DNA of 64,000 nt from positions 4,478,501 through 4,542,500 of the forward strand of contig NZ_CP026681.1 in assembly GCF_002949735.1 (NCBI RefSeq), written 5' to 3'. Below the pieces are notes generated by a model. The model made no database searches, had not been told where the DNA came from, and worked only from the letters and a program-made list of their open reading frames with translations. Shown piece by piece: positions 17,589 to 25,652 of the stretch (position 1 is the first letter of the stretch; the number at the start of each line of letters is the position of its first letter). The DNA is from Nostoc sp. 'Peltigera membranacea cyanobiont' N6. GTDB lineage: Bacteria > Cyanobacteriota > Cyanobacteriia > Cyanobacteriales > Nostocaceae. The position numbers and the translations under genes are program-made.

Positions 17589-18749
17589 TTATCTTGCCAA
17601 AATCGCCTTAACTTCACTCGTATAAGTATCCATTCCATTCCATAAAATACCCGGTAGTAAATCACCAAAAGCATTAATCTCTAAAATCGCATGAGTTTTC
17701 CAATCGGGTAAAATTAGTAAATCAACACCGCAGTATAAACTATTAGGAAATAACGCTGCTGCTTGTTCACAAGTTCGCTTCATTATCTCCCAATTTTCTA
17801 CACCAACTTTTGCTAAAAATTCCTCAGTATTTCCCCGTTCATTCCCCAAATGCAAATTTGTCATGGGACTTTTACCAAGGCGAACAACGATATGCTGTGC
17901 TTCGCCATTAATAACCACCACACGCACATCAAAACCACATTCTTGTAAATGTGCTTTGGGTAGCCATTCTTCAACTTGTACGCCTTCTGCTGTCAAGATA
18001 TTGATGATATCGGCGATTTCTTCGTGATGGGTATAGTGCCTAATTTTGCGGGAGTTGTAAAGCAGAGTTTGCCCATTTTCTCGCACTCGTTCGACGGTGG
18101 TAATGGCTGATTCAAAACGCGAATTTGCGCGGTAAGCAACGACTCCAGAAGCGGCGGAACCGTGGGAAAGTTTGACGAATACTCGTTCTATTCCCTGCAT
18201 TTGCATTTGTTCGCGTAAATGTTCATAGTTGTGGATTTTACCTAATGAACGGGGAACGGGGATATTATGACGGCTGAATCTTTCGTGACAAGCTGGTTTG
18301 TCAAACATCACAGCGATATCTTGGGGATGGTTCATGAAGTACCCCACCCCCAACCCCTCCCCGCAAGCGAGGAGGGGAGTAAGTTGTGTTTCCCATTTTT
18401 GCAACAGATACCGCCAGCCTAAATACCACTGTCGCGGATAGAGGATCAGTCCTTTGTCAAATTCTAATTTTGTCGCTGCTTCTGCACTGATATGTTGATG
18501 ATTGGAAGTAGAAAAAATCTCCCTACTCCCTTCTGCAATGATGGCTTTATCAACATCAAAGTTTTTTTCTGGAGAGTCAAAGCGGATAATAGTGTTGGGT
18601 GTGTTGAATTGTTCGAGAGTTTGTTTTCCTGCTATTAAGTCGGCGTAATCTACTACGGTGGCTGGTGGTAAGTTGAAATGGGCGAGGGCTTCTTGGAGGA
18701 AACCGACACGGCGGTTTTCGGGGTTGGCGATGAGAATGAAGTTTAGCAT
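17589..18749 (-). CDS. STM4014 family ATP-grasp protein
   Basis: Preferred start ATG 18749 gives 386 residues (MLNFILIANPENRRVGF). The C-terminal half resembles ATP-grasp enzymes, with FVKLSHGSAASGVVAYR as the nucleotide-binding lysine loop, VEEWLPKAHLQECGFDVRVVVING and a metal site in CGVDLLILPDWKTHAILEINAFGD. I assign it to STM4014 by context. Residues about 123-137 (LTPLLACGEGLGVGY) are encoded by an intergenic-type repeat that has become coding. It sits between two STM4015-like paralogues, 22 bases after the upstream one. Confidence 0.87.
   Translation of the reverse strand: MLNFILIANPENRRVGFLQEALAHFNLPPATVVDYADLIAGKQTLEQFNTPNTIIRFDSPEKNFDVDKAIIAEGSREIFSTSNHQHISAEAATKLEFDKGLILYPRQWYLGWRYLLQKWETQLTPLLACGEGLGVGYFMNHPQDIAVMFDKPACHERFSRHNIPVPRSLGKIHNYEHLREQMQMQGIERVFVKLSHGSAASGVVAYRANSRFESAITTVERVRENGQTLLYNSRKIRHYTHHEEIADIINILTAEGVQVEEWLPKAHLQECGFDVRVVVINGEAQHIVVRLGKSPMTNLHLGNERGNTEEFLAKVGVENWEIMKRTCEQAAALFPNSLYCGVDLLILPDWKTHAILEINAFGDLLPGILWNGMDTYTSEVKAILAR
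18339..18383 (-). repeat. Intergenic-type repeat inserted in frame in the STM4014 gene
   Basis: The plus strand reads CCCCACCCCCAACCCCTCC, then CCGCAAGCGAGGAGGGGAG, a C-rich element with a small hairpin. A related element (AACCCCCAACCCCTTCCC) lies in the gap at 27329-27357. Here it adds about 15 Gly/Leu-rich residues to the protein without breaking the frame. Confidence 0.75.
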
Positions 18750-18771
18750 TGTGTTGTCTTTTATATCCCCT

Positions 18772-20046
18772 CTATTCAGATAAAGTGTAGTAGCGATACT
18801 CTGCACTGTCAGCTTGTGGTTCTGCAACTACCCTGCATTTTAAATTGGATAATTTTTCAATCATTGTTGCAGATAAAAAATTCATTGATACATTAAGAGT
18901 ATGAAGCTGATTTATTTTCGGACAGTTAAATAAAACTTCTGCTCCTTGATCAGTTAAAGTCCCCATTGAAATATCTAGTACTAGTAGCTTTTCAAGCAGT
19001 GCAGATTCTACTATTGTCTCTCCGATCTCATTAGAATAGTTAGCACTACGTAAACCTAGATATTTAAGTTTAGGAAAAGCTTTACCAGAAATAATTGGTG
19101 TCAAATTCCTAAGAGACGAATATGCGATGTTACTGTGGAAATCCTCTTCATTTTCATCTTGATAATAAAGTCCTTGAGAATAATAATTTTCATCATTACC
19201 TAACCATAATTCTAAATACTCAAGCTCTGGTAACTCAAGCTGGGAAACCTGGTCAATAATTTTATTACATAGCATATAGCCAGTCTCAATAATAAGAGAT
19301 TTGAGATGTTCATGTCGTAACGGTTCAAAAGCCAAACCGCAATCAGAATGATGTGCAAAGCCACGAACTTGTAATACTTCTAATTGAGGATAAGCCTTTA
19401 AAAGAGGACTCATGTTACTTAATTGTGCATCAGAAGTTTTGTATTCATAATCATCCATATCTCCAACATACACAGCTTTAAGATTTTTCAGTTCTTCATT
19501 CGCATTGACTAATGCATTAATAACAAGCTCTCCAGAAGTATGTCTTCCGTACTTGCATTGTAAAGCTTCAATATGACCAGTATGAGGCTTTTTCAGAATA
19601 AGCTCAAATAAACTGTCTATTGTTTTTTTTGTATTTCCACTGTACGAAATTGTTATAATGTAAGCATTACCAAAGTGTTCAATAGTACTTGTTTGATGAT
19701 TTATTTCTTGGCTTTCCCAATCTTCTAATTTAGTAAAAAATAAATTATAGTCATACTGTAATAATGCTTCTTTAGCTTTAAAATTTACAGTTGACTTCAA
19801 TATTTTCGCAGCATTTCGCTGCACATAAGGCGAAGAATGGTTCAAAGCCTCAATTACCAAATCTAAACCCACCTCTCCATAATTCAACGCTTCGGAAAGT
19901 GCAGCAACTTGCACCTCAACCACTGAACTGTTTAACCGACTTTTGACCCCCTCAAGTCCTCCTAAAACTACACCATGAACTGGTGGTGGCAATTCTCCAC
20001 CAAGTACTGCATCAAATTCTCTCGGTTGATTTGGATTGTTGTTCAT
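18772..20046 (-). CDS. STM4015-like LRR protein with AVLGG-HEAT module (paralogue C)
   Basis: 424 residues. The shared peptide has FDAVLGGELPPP and GVVLGGLEGVK, then two HEAT-like repeats, but the usual NPW boundary is degraded to QYDYNLFF. The LRR body has LKAVYVGDMDDYEYK, YPQLEVLQVRGF, LPELEYLELWLGN, FPKLKYLGLRSANYS and LLVLDISMGTLTDQGAEVLF. An acidic, Tyr-rich insertion after the ELWLGN motif (YYSQGLYYQDENEEDFH) is not seen in A, B or E. First of a run of three adjacent paralogues (C, D, E) on the minus strand, and 22 bases upstream of STM4014. Confidence 0.9.
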   Translation of the reverse strand: MNNNPNQPREFDAVLGGELPPPVHGVVLGGLEGVKSRLNSSVVEVQVAALSEALNYGEVGLDLVIEALNHSSPYVQRNAAKILKSTVNFKAKEALLQYDYNLFFTKLEDWESQEINHQTSTIEHFGNAYIITISYSGNTKKTIDSLFELILKKPHTGHIEALQCKYGRHTSGELVINALVNANEELKNLKAVYVGDMDDYEYKTSDAQLSNMSPLLKAYPQLEVLQVRGFAHHSDCGLAFEPLRHEHLKSLIIETGYMLCNKIIDQVSQLELPELEYLELWLGNDENYYSQGLYYQDENEEDFHSNIAYSSLRNLTPIISGKAFPKLKYLGLRSANYSNEIGETIVESALLEKLLVLDISMGTLTDQGAEVLFNCPKINQLHTLNVSMNFLSATMIEKLSNLKCRVVAEPQADSAEYRYYTLSE

Positions 20047-20075
20047 ATTAGATAATCTTGTAATATTTTATTATT

Positions 20076-21305
20076 TTATTCCCAGACTGAGTAATAGCGA
20101 TCGCTAAACTGAGAATCTGCAATTACTCGACATTTCAACTCAGAAAGTTGCTCAATTATATTTGGATGTAAACGATTTCCAGAAACATCGAGAGTGTGCA
20201 AGCGATTAATCGCTGGAGAGTTTAATAAAACACCTCCATTACTTATATTTCCATCTGTTAACTCAAGTACTTTCAGATGTTGCATAATTGGGGAATTCAC
20301 AATAGCCTGAGCAACTTCACTCATGTTTCCACATTGTCTCACTGCTAGGTATGCCAAGCTAGGGAATGATTCACCCGAAAGCACTGGTGCTAAACTATCA
20401 ATATTGATGTTGCTTAAATCGCTTCTATTTAGCCATAGTTCAAAGTATTCTAGAGATGGTAAATTTAAATTACAAACTTTTGCAAGATTGCTATCAGATA
20501 TACCATCAGCATCAACAATCAGAGTTTTTAAACTCTCATGTTTTAATGGCTTAATGGGAATAATAGAATTATTTTCATTATTCCGAACTTGTACTATCTT
20601 TAATTCAGGCTTGAGAATATCTTCCTCAAGCATTCTACCCCGAATATGAAGTAATTCTAAATTAGGATAAGCTTTGAGTAGAGGATGAATATTAGATACA
20701 TTAACTCTTGATATCTTATATTTTTTATTATAAATTTGGTATTCATCTCCAATCAATAATGCTTGTAAATTTGTAAGTAATTCACAAGCATGAATAATTA
20801 TGTTACAAAAATCTTTAAAACCAGTTGTAATGTTTATATCATCGTCATATATTCTGCATTTTATTGCTTCTAATAATTTAGCTTTAGGGTCTTTAAGTAA
20901 ATCTAATAATGGATTTTCAATATCGACGCAGTATGCTATACCTCTTGGATCATCAATTTTATCAAAATAAAGGTTTCTCCAATTTTTAAATGTAGTAAAA
21001 AATAACCAAGGATCATAATCAAGTAATGCCTGTTTACCTTTAATACCCATTTTTCGTAGTAAATCAATAGCGCAATCATGTGTTTCGTTTGTAGAGTTAT
21101 ATAACTCCTCAGTAATTAAATCTACTCCTGCGTCACCATATTTTAGTGCATCTTCAAGCGCCGCAATTCTGACTTCATAATCTTCGCTATTCAGACGACT
21201 TTTAACTCCCTCAATTCCTCCCAAAACTACAGCGTAGTTTTGATTTTGCTGTTCTCCACCAAGTACTGCGTCAAATTCTCCGGGTTGATTAGAATTATTA
21301 TTCAT
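20076..21305 (-). CDS. STM4015-like LRR protein with AVLGG-HEAT module (paralogue D)
   Basis: 409 residues and the most diverged of the five LRR paralogues. The shared peptide has FDAVLGG but then EQQNQNYAVVLGGIEGVK in place of the proline stretch. HEAT-like repeats end in DYDPWLFF. The LRR body keeps LQALLIGDE, YPNLELLHIRGR, LPSLEYFELWLNR and FPSLAYLAVRQCGN, and VLELTDGNIS replaces the usual VLDxSxGTLTD. An insertion after the RGR motif (EEDILKPELKIVQVRNNENN) is private to this copy. It lies 29 bases upstream of paralogue C. Confidence 0.88.
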   Translation of the reverse strand: MNNNSNQPGEFDAVLGGEQQNQNYAVVLGGIEGVKSRLNSEDYEVRIAALEDALKYGDAGVDLITEELYNSTNETHDCAIDLLRKMGIKGKQALLDYDPWLFFTTFKNWRNLYFDKIDDPRGIAYCVDIENPLLDLLKDPKAKLLEAIKCRIYDDDINITTGFKDFCNIIIHACELLTNLQALLIGDEYQIYNKKYKISRVNVSNIHPLLKAYPNLELLHIRGRMLEEDILKPELKIVQVRNNENNSIIPIKPLKHESLKTLIVDADGISDSNLAKVCNLNLPSLEYFELWLNRSDLSNINIDSLAPVLSGESFPSLAYLAVRQCGNMSEVAQAIVNSPIMQHLKVLELTDGNISNGGVLLNSPAINRLHTLDVSGNRLHPNIIEQLSELKCRVIADSQFSDRYYSVWE

Positions 21306-21401
21306 AGTTAAAACTGAACTAATTAAGAGAAAGTTTTTTAACCCGCGCAGGCGGGTTTTGTCTGTGTAGCCGCGACTAGAAGTCGCCCATTACTGTAAAT
21401 T

Positions 21402-22664
21402 TCACTCAGAAACAGAACAATAGCGGCCATCGATGTAACGATCTTCATCTTCTTGCTTCTGATTATTTGCCAAAATACGCACATCCAAATCAGAGAATTT
21501 CTCAATCATTTCCTGAGATAAGAAGTTTTCGGAAATATTGAGAATATCAAGATTATTTATAGCTTGACTATTCAGCAACTCTTCCGCACCAGCATCAGTC
21601 AGCGTTCCCATTGAAAGGTCAAGTACGCTGATATAATCAAGAATTGGAGAACCTATAATAACACTGACTATTTCATCGGTAAATTGACTATTGCGTAATC
21701 CTAAATAAACCAAATTGGGAAACTTTTCTGCAAAAATAATTGGATTTAAATCTTCAACCCAACAATCTCCGCCGTAATCTTCACTACCAAACCATAATTC
21801 TAAATGTTCCAAGGCTGGTAGATTCATATTACAAATTTGTGCAACAGTATCCCGACTTAAACCCCCAGTTTCAACAATCAACGCTTTGAGGTGATTGTGT
21901 CGTATCGGCGGACTAAATTGTAAACGATCGCCACCACGAATTTGCAAAATTTCGAGTTTTGGATAAGCTTGTAAAATGGGACTTACATCACTTTGTTGAA
22001 TCCAAGATATTTCCGAATCCTCAGAAGTAAGATCGCCAATAAAAACAGCTTTGAGATTAGTTAAACGTTGTTTAGCATCAACTAAAGCTTGAACAATACT
22101 ACTTGAATCGGTTTGGCTTCCTTCGCTCCATAAACCAAACACTAAAGCTTCTAATTTGTCGGCGTTGGGTTCTTGCAGAAGTCTACTAAGTTTACTGGGT
22201 AAATTCTCATGATTTTCATACTCAAACCTGAGAGCATAAGCATTGTTAACAGGTTCAACAATACCTACATTTGCATCGAACTCTAGAACTTGGCGATTAG
22301 CAAATTGAGTAACGTTATTTCCTTTATACCCTTGATAGTCGTTAAATCTCTCTTCCAAGTTCCAAGGTTTATATGTTTGCAAAGCTTGTTTGACTTGCGG
22401 TTCTGTTTTTTGCTTCAATAGTTGATAAGCAAAACGCTGTACCAATCTCGATTTATCTTGCAATGCTTGAATTAATACATCCAACCCTGCATCACCATAT
22501 TTCAAGGCTTCGCTAAGTGCAGCAATTCGGACTGTAATTACAGGATTTGATAAACAACGTTTAACCCCCTCAATTCCTCCTAAAACAACTCCATCCACAG
22601 GAGGCGGAGATTGTCCTCCCAACACTGCATCATAATCTCTGGGTTGATTTTGGTTGTCTGTCAT
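21402..22664 (-). CDS. STM4015-like LRR protein with AVLGG-HEAT module (paralogue E)
   Basis: 420 residues. It has the shared peptide (YDAVLGGQSPPP, GVVLGGIEGVK), two HEAT-like repeats to TYKPW, then the best-preserved STM4015-type LRR body. That body has LTNLKAVFIGDL, EISWIQQSDVSPILQAYP, LEILQIRGGDRL, LPALEHLELWFG, FPNLVYLGLRNSQFTDE and VLDLSMGTLTDAGAEELL. The ISW-x5-SP stretch is typical of STM4015 proteins outside cyanobacteria as I know them, so E may be closest to the ancestral copy. 97 bases upstream of paralogue D; a GC-rich repeat (AACCCGC/GCGGGTT) sits between. Confidence 0.9.
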   Translation of the reverse strand: MTDNQNQPRDYDAVLGGQSPPPVDGVVLGGIEGVKRCLSNPVITVRIAALSEALKYGDAGLDVLIQALQDKSRLVQRFAYQLLKQKTEPQVKQALQTYKPWNLEERFNDYQGYKGNNVTQFANRQVLEFDANVGIVEPVNNAYALRFEYENHENLPSKLSRLLQEPNADKLEALVFGLWSEGSQTDSSSIVQALVDAKQRLTNLKAVFIGDLTSEDSEISWIQQSDVSPILQAYPKLEILQIRGGDRLQFSPPIRHNHLKALIVETGGLSRDTVAQICNMNLPALEHLELWFGSEDYGGDCWVEDLNPIIFAEKFPNLVYLGLRNSQFTDEIVSVIIGSPILDYISVLDLSMGTLTDAGAEELLNSQAINNLDILNISENFLSQEMIEKFSDLDVRILANNQKQEDEDRYIDGRYCSVSE

Positions 22665-22761
22665 GGTGCTTTACCTTTTGATTCCTTATTAGAATTCCCA
22701 AAAATGCTACGCATACATCAACCTCTCAAGCAAAAATACGAGCGATGTAGACGATCAAAGA

Positions 22762-22875
22762 ATGGGAATGTTTTCTATGAAAAGCTTTTTGGGATTTTTG
22801 GCGTTACTTTTGATTGTTCCAGGAATTAGCGCTGCGATCGCAACCACTGCCAATATGACCAAATTCAGGTGGACG
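22762..22875 (+). pseudogene. Remnant of a membrane-anchored GrpE-like gene (N-terminus only)
   Basis: The frame from 22762 reads MGMFSMKSFLGFLALLLIV, then PGISAAIATTANMTK, closely matching the first 35 residues of the intact gene at 24914 (MQIGMFSLLSFL, LLLIIPAISDAIARQADL). Beyond about 22875 the similarity stops and the reading frame has no recognisable content. Both copies are on the plus strand near a module gene. It is probably left from duplication of the chaperone block. Confidence 0.6.
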
Positions 22876-22969
22876 AGAGATTTAATATGTAGAAGTGTAA
22901 CCTGTCCATCCCTGCTTCAGAAAAGGTTTAGCAGAATTATTTGCTATACCTGCTATAGTTATGTTGTCT

Positions 22970-24172
22970 TTAAGCAAGTCCCCACACTTTAATAGTTTTT
23001 TCCCAACTGCAACTACTAACCAGATTCTGCCCATCTGGGCTAATTGCAAGACTCCTAATAAGAAGAGATTGGTGCCCTCTTAGCGCGTTCATCTGCTGTC
23101 CGGTTTGCAAATCCCATACTTTGATTGTATTTTCTTCACCGCCGCTAAAGAAGGTTTGTCCATCTGGGCTAATGGCTACACAATTAACCTGGGTTTGATC
23201 TGCAATAAGAGTGTAAATTTCTTTTCCCGTTTCTAAATCCCACACTTTAATAGAAGCGTCCCAACTACCGCTGACAAGAGTTTTTTTATCGCCAGTGATG
23301 GCAACGGAGGTAACTGCTTTTGAATGTCCCTTCAAAATATGGATTTGCTTTGCTGTTGCTAAATCCCATACGGTGATGCTGTTGTCCTGACTGTTACATA
23401 CTAAGATTTGTCCGTCTAAGCTGATTGCAAGACAACAAATCTCACTCTGATGAGAATACAAGTTGTAAAGTTCTTTTGCCATCTGCCAATCCCAGGCTTT
23501 GAGTGAATAGTCGCTGCTAAAAAGAATTTGCCCATCTGGACTAACAGCTAGAGCGTAAATCCACGTAAACCTTGCTTGTAACCTAGTACGCAAAGTGCTA
23601 ATTTTCTTTCCAGTTTGCCAATCCAAAACCTTGATAAAATTCTTTTCCTGTCCGACGAAAAGAGTTTGACCATCAGGGCTAATGGCTAGGGAACTAACAT
23701 AATATCCACCTCCGTCCAGCGTGCGAATTAAACGTCCTGTTGCAAACTCCCATACTTTGATTGTTGTGTCCCAACTGCCACTGAAAAGAGTTTGTCCATC
23801 AGGGCTGAAGACAACACAGCTAATAAACCTTGAATGCCCTTCCAAAGTACGCAGACATGTAAGCTTTTGCCAAGGGTTATACTCGCGTAACGCCTGTTTT
23901 ATCCGAGGTTCTTTTCTTTGCCTTAACAGCGAATAAGCAGCCCACCTAACTTGTGTGACTTCATTTTGCAAAGCTTGGATAACTAAATCTAAGCCTGCAT
24001 CCCCGTGCTGGAGGGCTTCTTTTAACGCTGCAATCCGATTTTGTGGGGTAGTACTGGCTAACCGTTGTTTGACTCCTGGCAGTCCTCCTAAAACTGCTGC
24101 ATCGTTTGGGATAGGTGTTTGGCTACCTAAAACAACATCAAAAGGTCTTGGCTGGTTGGGATTCTGTGACAT
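22970..24172 (-). CDS. WD40 repeat protein with AVLGG-HEAT module (F)
   Basis: 400 residues. The shared peptide is present in variant form (FDVVLGSQTPIP, then AAVLGGLPGVK), with the first GG replaced by GS. Two HEAT-like repeats end in EYNPW near residue 101. About seven WD40 blades follow (for example CVVFSPDGQTLFSGSWDTTIKVW, repeated with variations), making one beta-propeller for protein binding. It is the only WD40 member on the minus strand and heads the left arm, 305 bases upstream of paralogue E with a gene remnant between. ATG start at 24172. Confidence 0.92.
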   Translation of the reverse strand: MSQNPNQPRPFDVVLGSQTPIPNDAAVLGGLPGVKQRLASTTPQNRIAALKEALQHGDAGLDLVIQALQNEVTQVRWAAYSLLRQRKEPRIKQALREYNPWQKLTCLRTLEGHSRFISCVVFSPDGQTLFSGSWDTTIKVWEFATGRLIRTLDGGGYYVSSLAISPDGQTLFVGQEKNFIKVLDWQTGKKISTLRTRLQARFTWIYALAVSPDGQILFSSDYSLKAWDWQMAKELYNLYSHQSEICCLAISLDGQILVCNSQDNSITVWDLATAKQIHILKGHSKAVTSVAITGDKKTLVSGSWDASIKVWDLETGKEIYTLIADQTQVNCVAISPDGQTFFSGGEENTIKVWDLQTGQQMNALRGHQSLLIRSLAISPDGQNLVSSCSWEKTIKVWGLA

Positions 24173-24309
24173 GATGGTTTAAGCTTGCACTACTGGCTAT
24201 CATTCCCCTAGATTGATAAAATGCGATCGCTGTCCGCTTAATTACTTATTAAACCCGAAGAACCCCACCCCCGCCAAAGCGTAGCTTTGTCTCCCCGCCC
24301 CAAAAATAA

Positions 24310-24330
24310 GGCTACGGTGTACACACAAGT
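24310..24330 (+). repeat. Dispersed flank element GGCTACGGTGTACACACAAG
   Basis: The sequence directly precedes a 21-bp tandem array. Close copies occur at 40190-40215, 40453-40476 (inverted) and 55877-55900 (inverted). Confidence 0.8.
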
Positions 24331-24450
24331 TCATTCGTTCACAACACAAGTTCATTCGTTCACAACACAAGTTCATTCGTTCACAACACAAGTTCTTTCA
24401 TTCACAACACAAGTTCATTCGTTCACAACACAAGTTCATTCGTTCACAAC
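24325..24450. repeat. 21-bp tandem array 1 (six copies)
   Basis: Six consecutive 21-bp units beginning ACAAGTTCATTCGTTCACA; the fourth has two substitutions. No spacers separate the units, so it is not CRISPR. It lies in the divergent gap 24173-24695 between the WD40 gene and the DUF2997 gene. The open frame across it (heptad TQVHSFT) is a by-product of the 21-bp period. The rest of the gap shows no gene; promoters for both arms must lie here. Confidence 0.9.
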
Positions 24451-24695
24451 ACAAATCTTTAATTTAAAATCCGACTCTCGTTGCGCGGCATCGTCTCTGC
24501 CCCTCCGCCCCTCCGCCCCTCTGCATTTCAAACTTGTGAGAAATGCGGGAGAAGGCTTTACGCTACGAAGAAAGCAAATCTAAAATCCAAAATTGTTTGA
24601 CTTTTGCCTTGCGGTACTAGTGCCAGTATTAATTGCCGTTGGCTAGAATTTGGTACAACATAATTAAAACCCTCAAAAATCAAAAGACTCTACTT

Positions 24696-24908
24696 ATGGC
24701 TGAGTATCAAAAAATTGAGTATCGCATTGGTAAAGATGGTAAAATTACTGAAACAGTAATCGATGCTTCTGGTTCGAGTTGCACAAGTACAACATCGGGA
24801 ATTGAAAAAGCTTTAGGAGAAGTTGAAAATCAAGAATTATTGCCTGAGTATTACGAAGGCGGTGAGGGCGAGACAGTGGCACAAAATCAGTCTCTCAAAG
24901 AAATCTAA
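24696..24908 (+). CDS. DUF2997 domain protein
   Basis: A small acidic protein of 70 residues starting at ATG 24696 (MAEYQKIEYRIGKDGKITE). The YRIGKDGKITETVIDASGSSC core is typical of DUF2997, small proteins often encoded with DUF1257 and Ycf46-type AAA genes in cyanobacteria. Function unknown. The stop is only six bases before the next ATG, so it is co-transcribed with the GrpE-like and Hsp70 genes. The related DUF1257 and AAA genes lie 8 kb downstream on the other strand. Confidence 0.8.
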   Translation: MAEYQKIEYRIGKDGKITETVIDASGSSCTSTTSGIEKALGEVENQELLPEYYEGGEGETVAQNQSLKEI

Positions 24909-24913
24909 GAGGG

Positions 24914-25585
24914 ATGCAGATAGGAATGTTTTCTCTTTTAAGCTTTTTGACAATGGCAATAGGGATTTGCACTCTGTTGTTGATTATTCCAGCAATTAGT
25001 GATGCGATCGCTCGCCAAGCAGACTTGGAAACTAACAAGTTAGAATTGGCGCGATGTCTAGCGACAAGCAGGTTAGCATCTACGCAAATTGAGTTACTAG
25101 AAAATGAACTAAAGGCAACACGCAAAAATTACTTAGAAGAGCAGCAAAAAATAGAACAGTTACTTGCTGAAAAAGCAGCGCTACATCAGGAAGGCTTGCG
25201 ACTGCATGAAGAATTGCAGCAGCAGCGTCTTGAACTGACAGAGGAAATACGTTCTTCGACATTTGAGCAATTGCAGACATTGCTAACAAACTATCCCAGC
25301 ATCCATCAGATGGTGCGCGTTAAACCAGAATTACCTGCGAAAAATCTGCTTTCGATGTTTACCTCTTTAGATAACCTCCTCAATAAATGGGGTTACGAAC
25401 AGATAGGTAAACCTTGGGAACAAATACCTTACAATCCCCAGATTCATCAACCAGACACTGCTGATATTGCTGAAGATGAGTTAGTTTATATTCGATTCGT
25501 TGGTTATCAACATCAAGGAAAAATTCTTGTCCCTGCGAAAGTTAGCCGCACCTTACCGGGAGGGGGACAAACAATTAAAAATTAA
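24914..25585 (+). CDS. Membrane-anchored coiled-coil protein with GrpE-like C-terminus
   Basis: 223 residues. An N-terminal membrane helix (MAIGICTLLLIIPAISDAI) is followed by a long coiled coil (about 35-120, rich in Glu, Gln and Leu). The C-terminal domain (about 150-220: WGYEQIGKPWEQIPYNPQIHQP, then ELVYIRFVGYQ and ILVPAKVSRTLP) resembles the beta domain of GrpE-type exchange factors. Placement immediately before an Hsp70 gene (67 bases) supports a role as its membrane-bound nucleotide exchange factor; that is inference. ATG 24914 or 24926 are both possible starts. A broken copy of its N-terminus lies at 22762. Confidence 0.7.
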   Translation: MQIGMFSLLSFLTMAIGICTLLLIIPAISDAIARQADLETNKLELARCLATSRLASTQIELLENELKATRKNYLEEQQKIEQLLAEKAALHQEGLRLHEELQQQRLELTEEIRSSTFEQLQTLLTNYPSIHQMVRVKPELPAKNLLSMFTSLDNLLNKWGYEQIGKPWEQIPYNPQIHQPDTADIAEDELVYIRFVGYQHQGKILVPAKVSRTLPGGGQTIKN

Positions 25586-25652
25586 AAATTAAAAATTTAA
25601 GAAATGTTATTGCATATTGCTTTCTTGCCCAATGACAAATGACAAATGACCA

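Noticed and set aside
21338..21360. AACCCGC-GCAG-GCGGGTT stem between LRR paralogues D and E as a terminator
   Set aside because: On the minus strand, which is the one transcribed here, it is followed by A rather than T residues, so it is not a proper terminator for these genes. It is more likely a dispersed repeat.
12664..22664. LRR paralogues considered as internalin-like secreted proteins
   Set aside because: No signal peptide or membrane segment in any of the five; they begin with the hydrophilic shared peptide and match STM4015-type cytoplasmic LRR proteins better.
24325..24450. Tandem units in the gap considered as a CRISPR array
   Set aside because: Units are contiguous 21-mers with no spacers, and no cas gene lies in the window. 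The same holds for arrays at 40222 and 51009.
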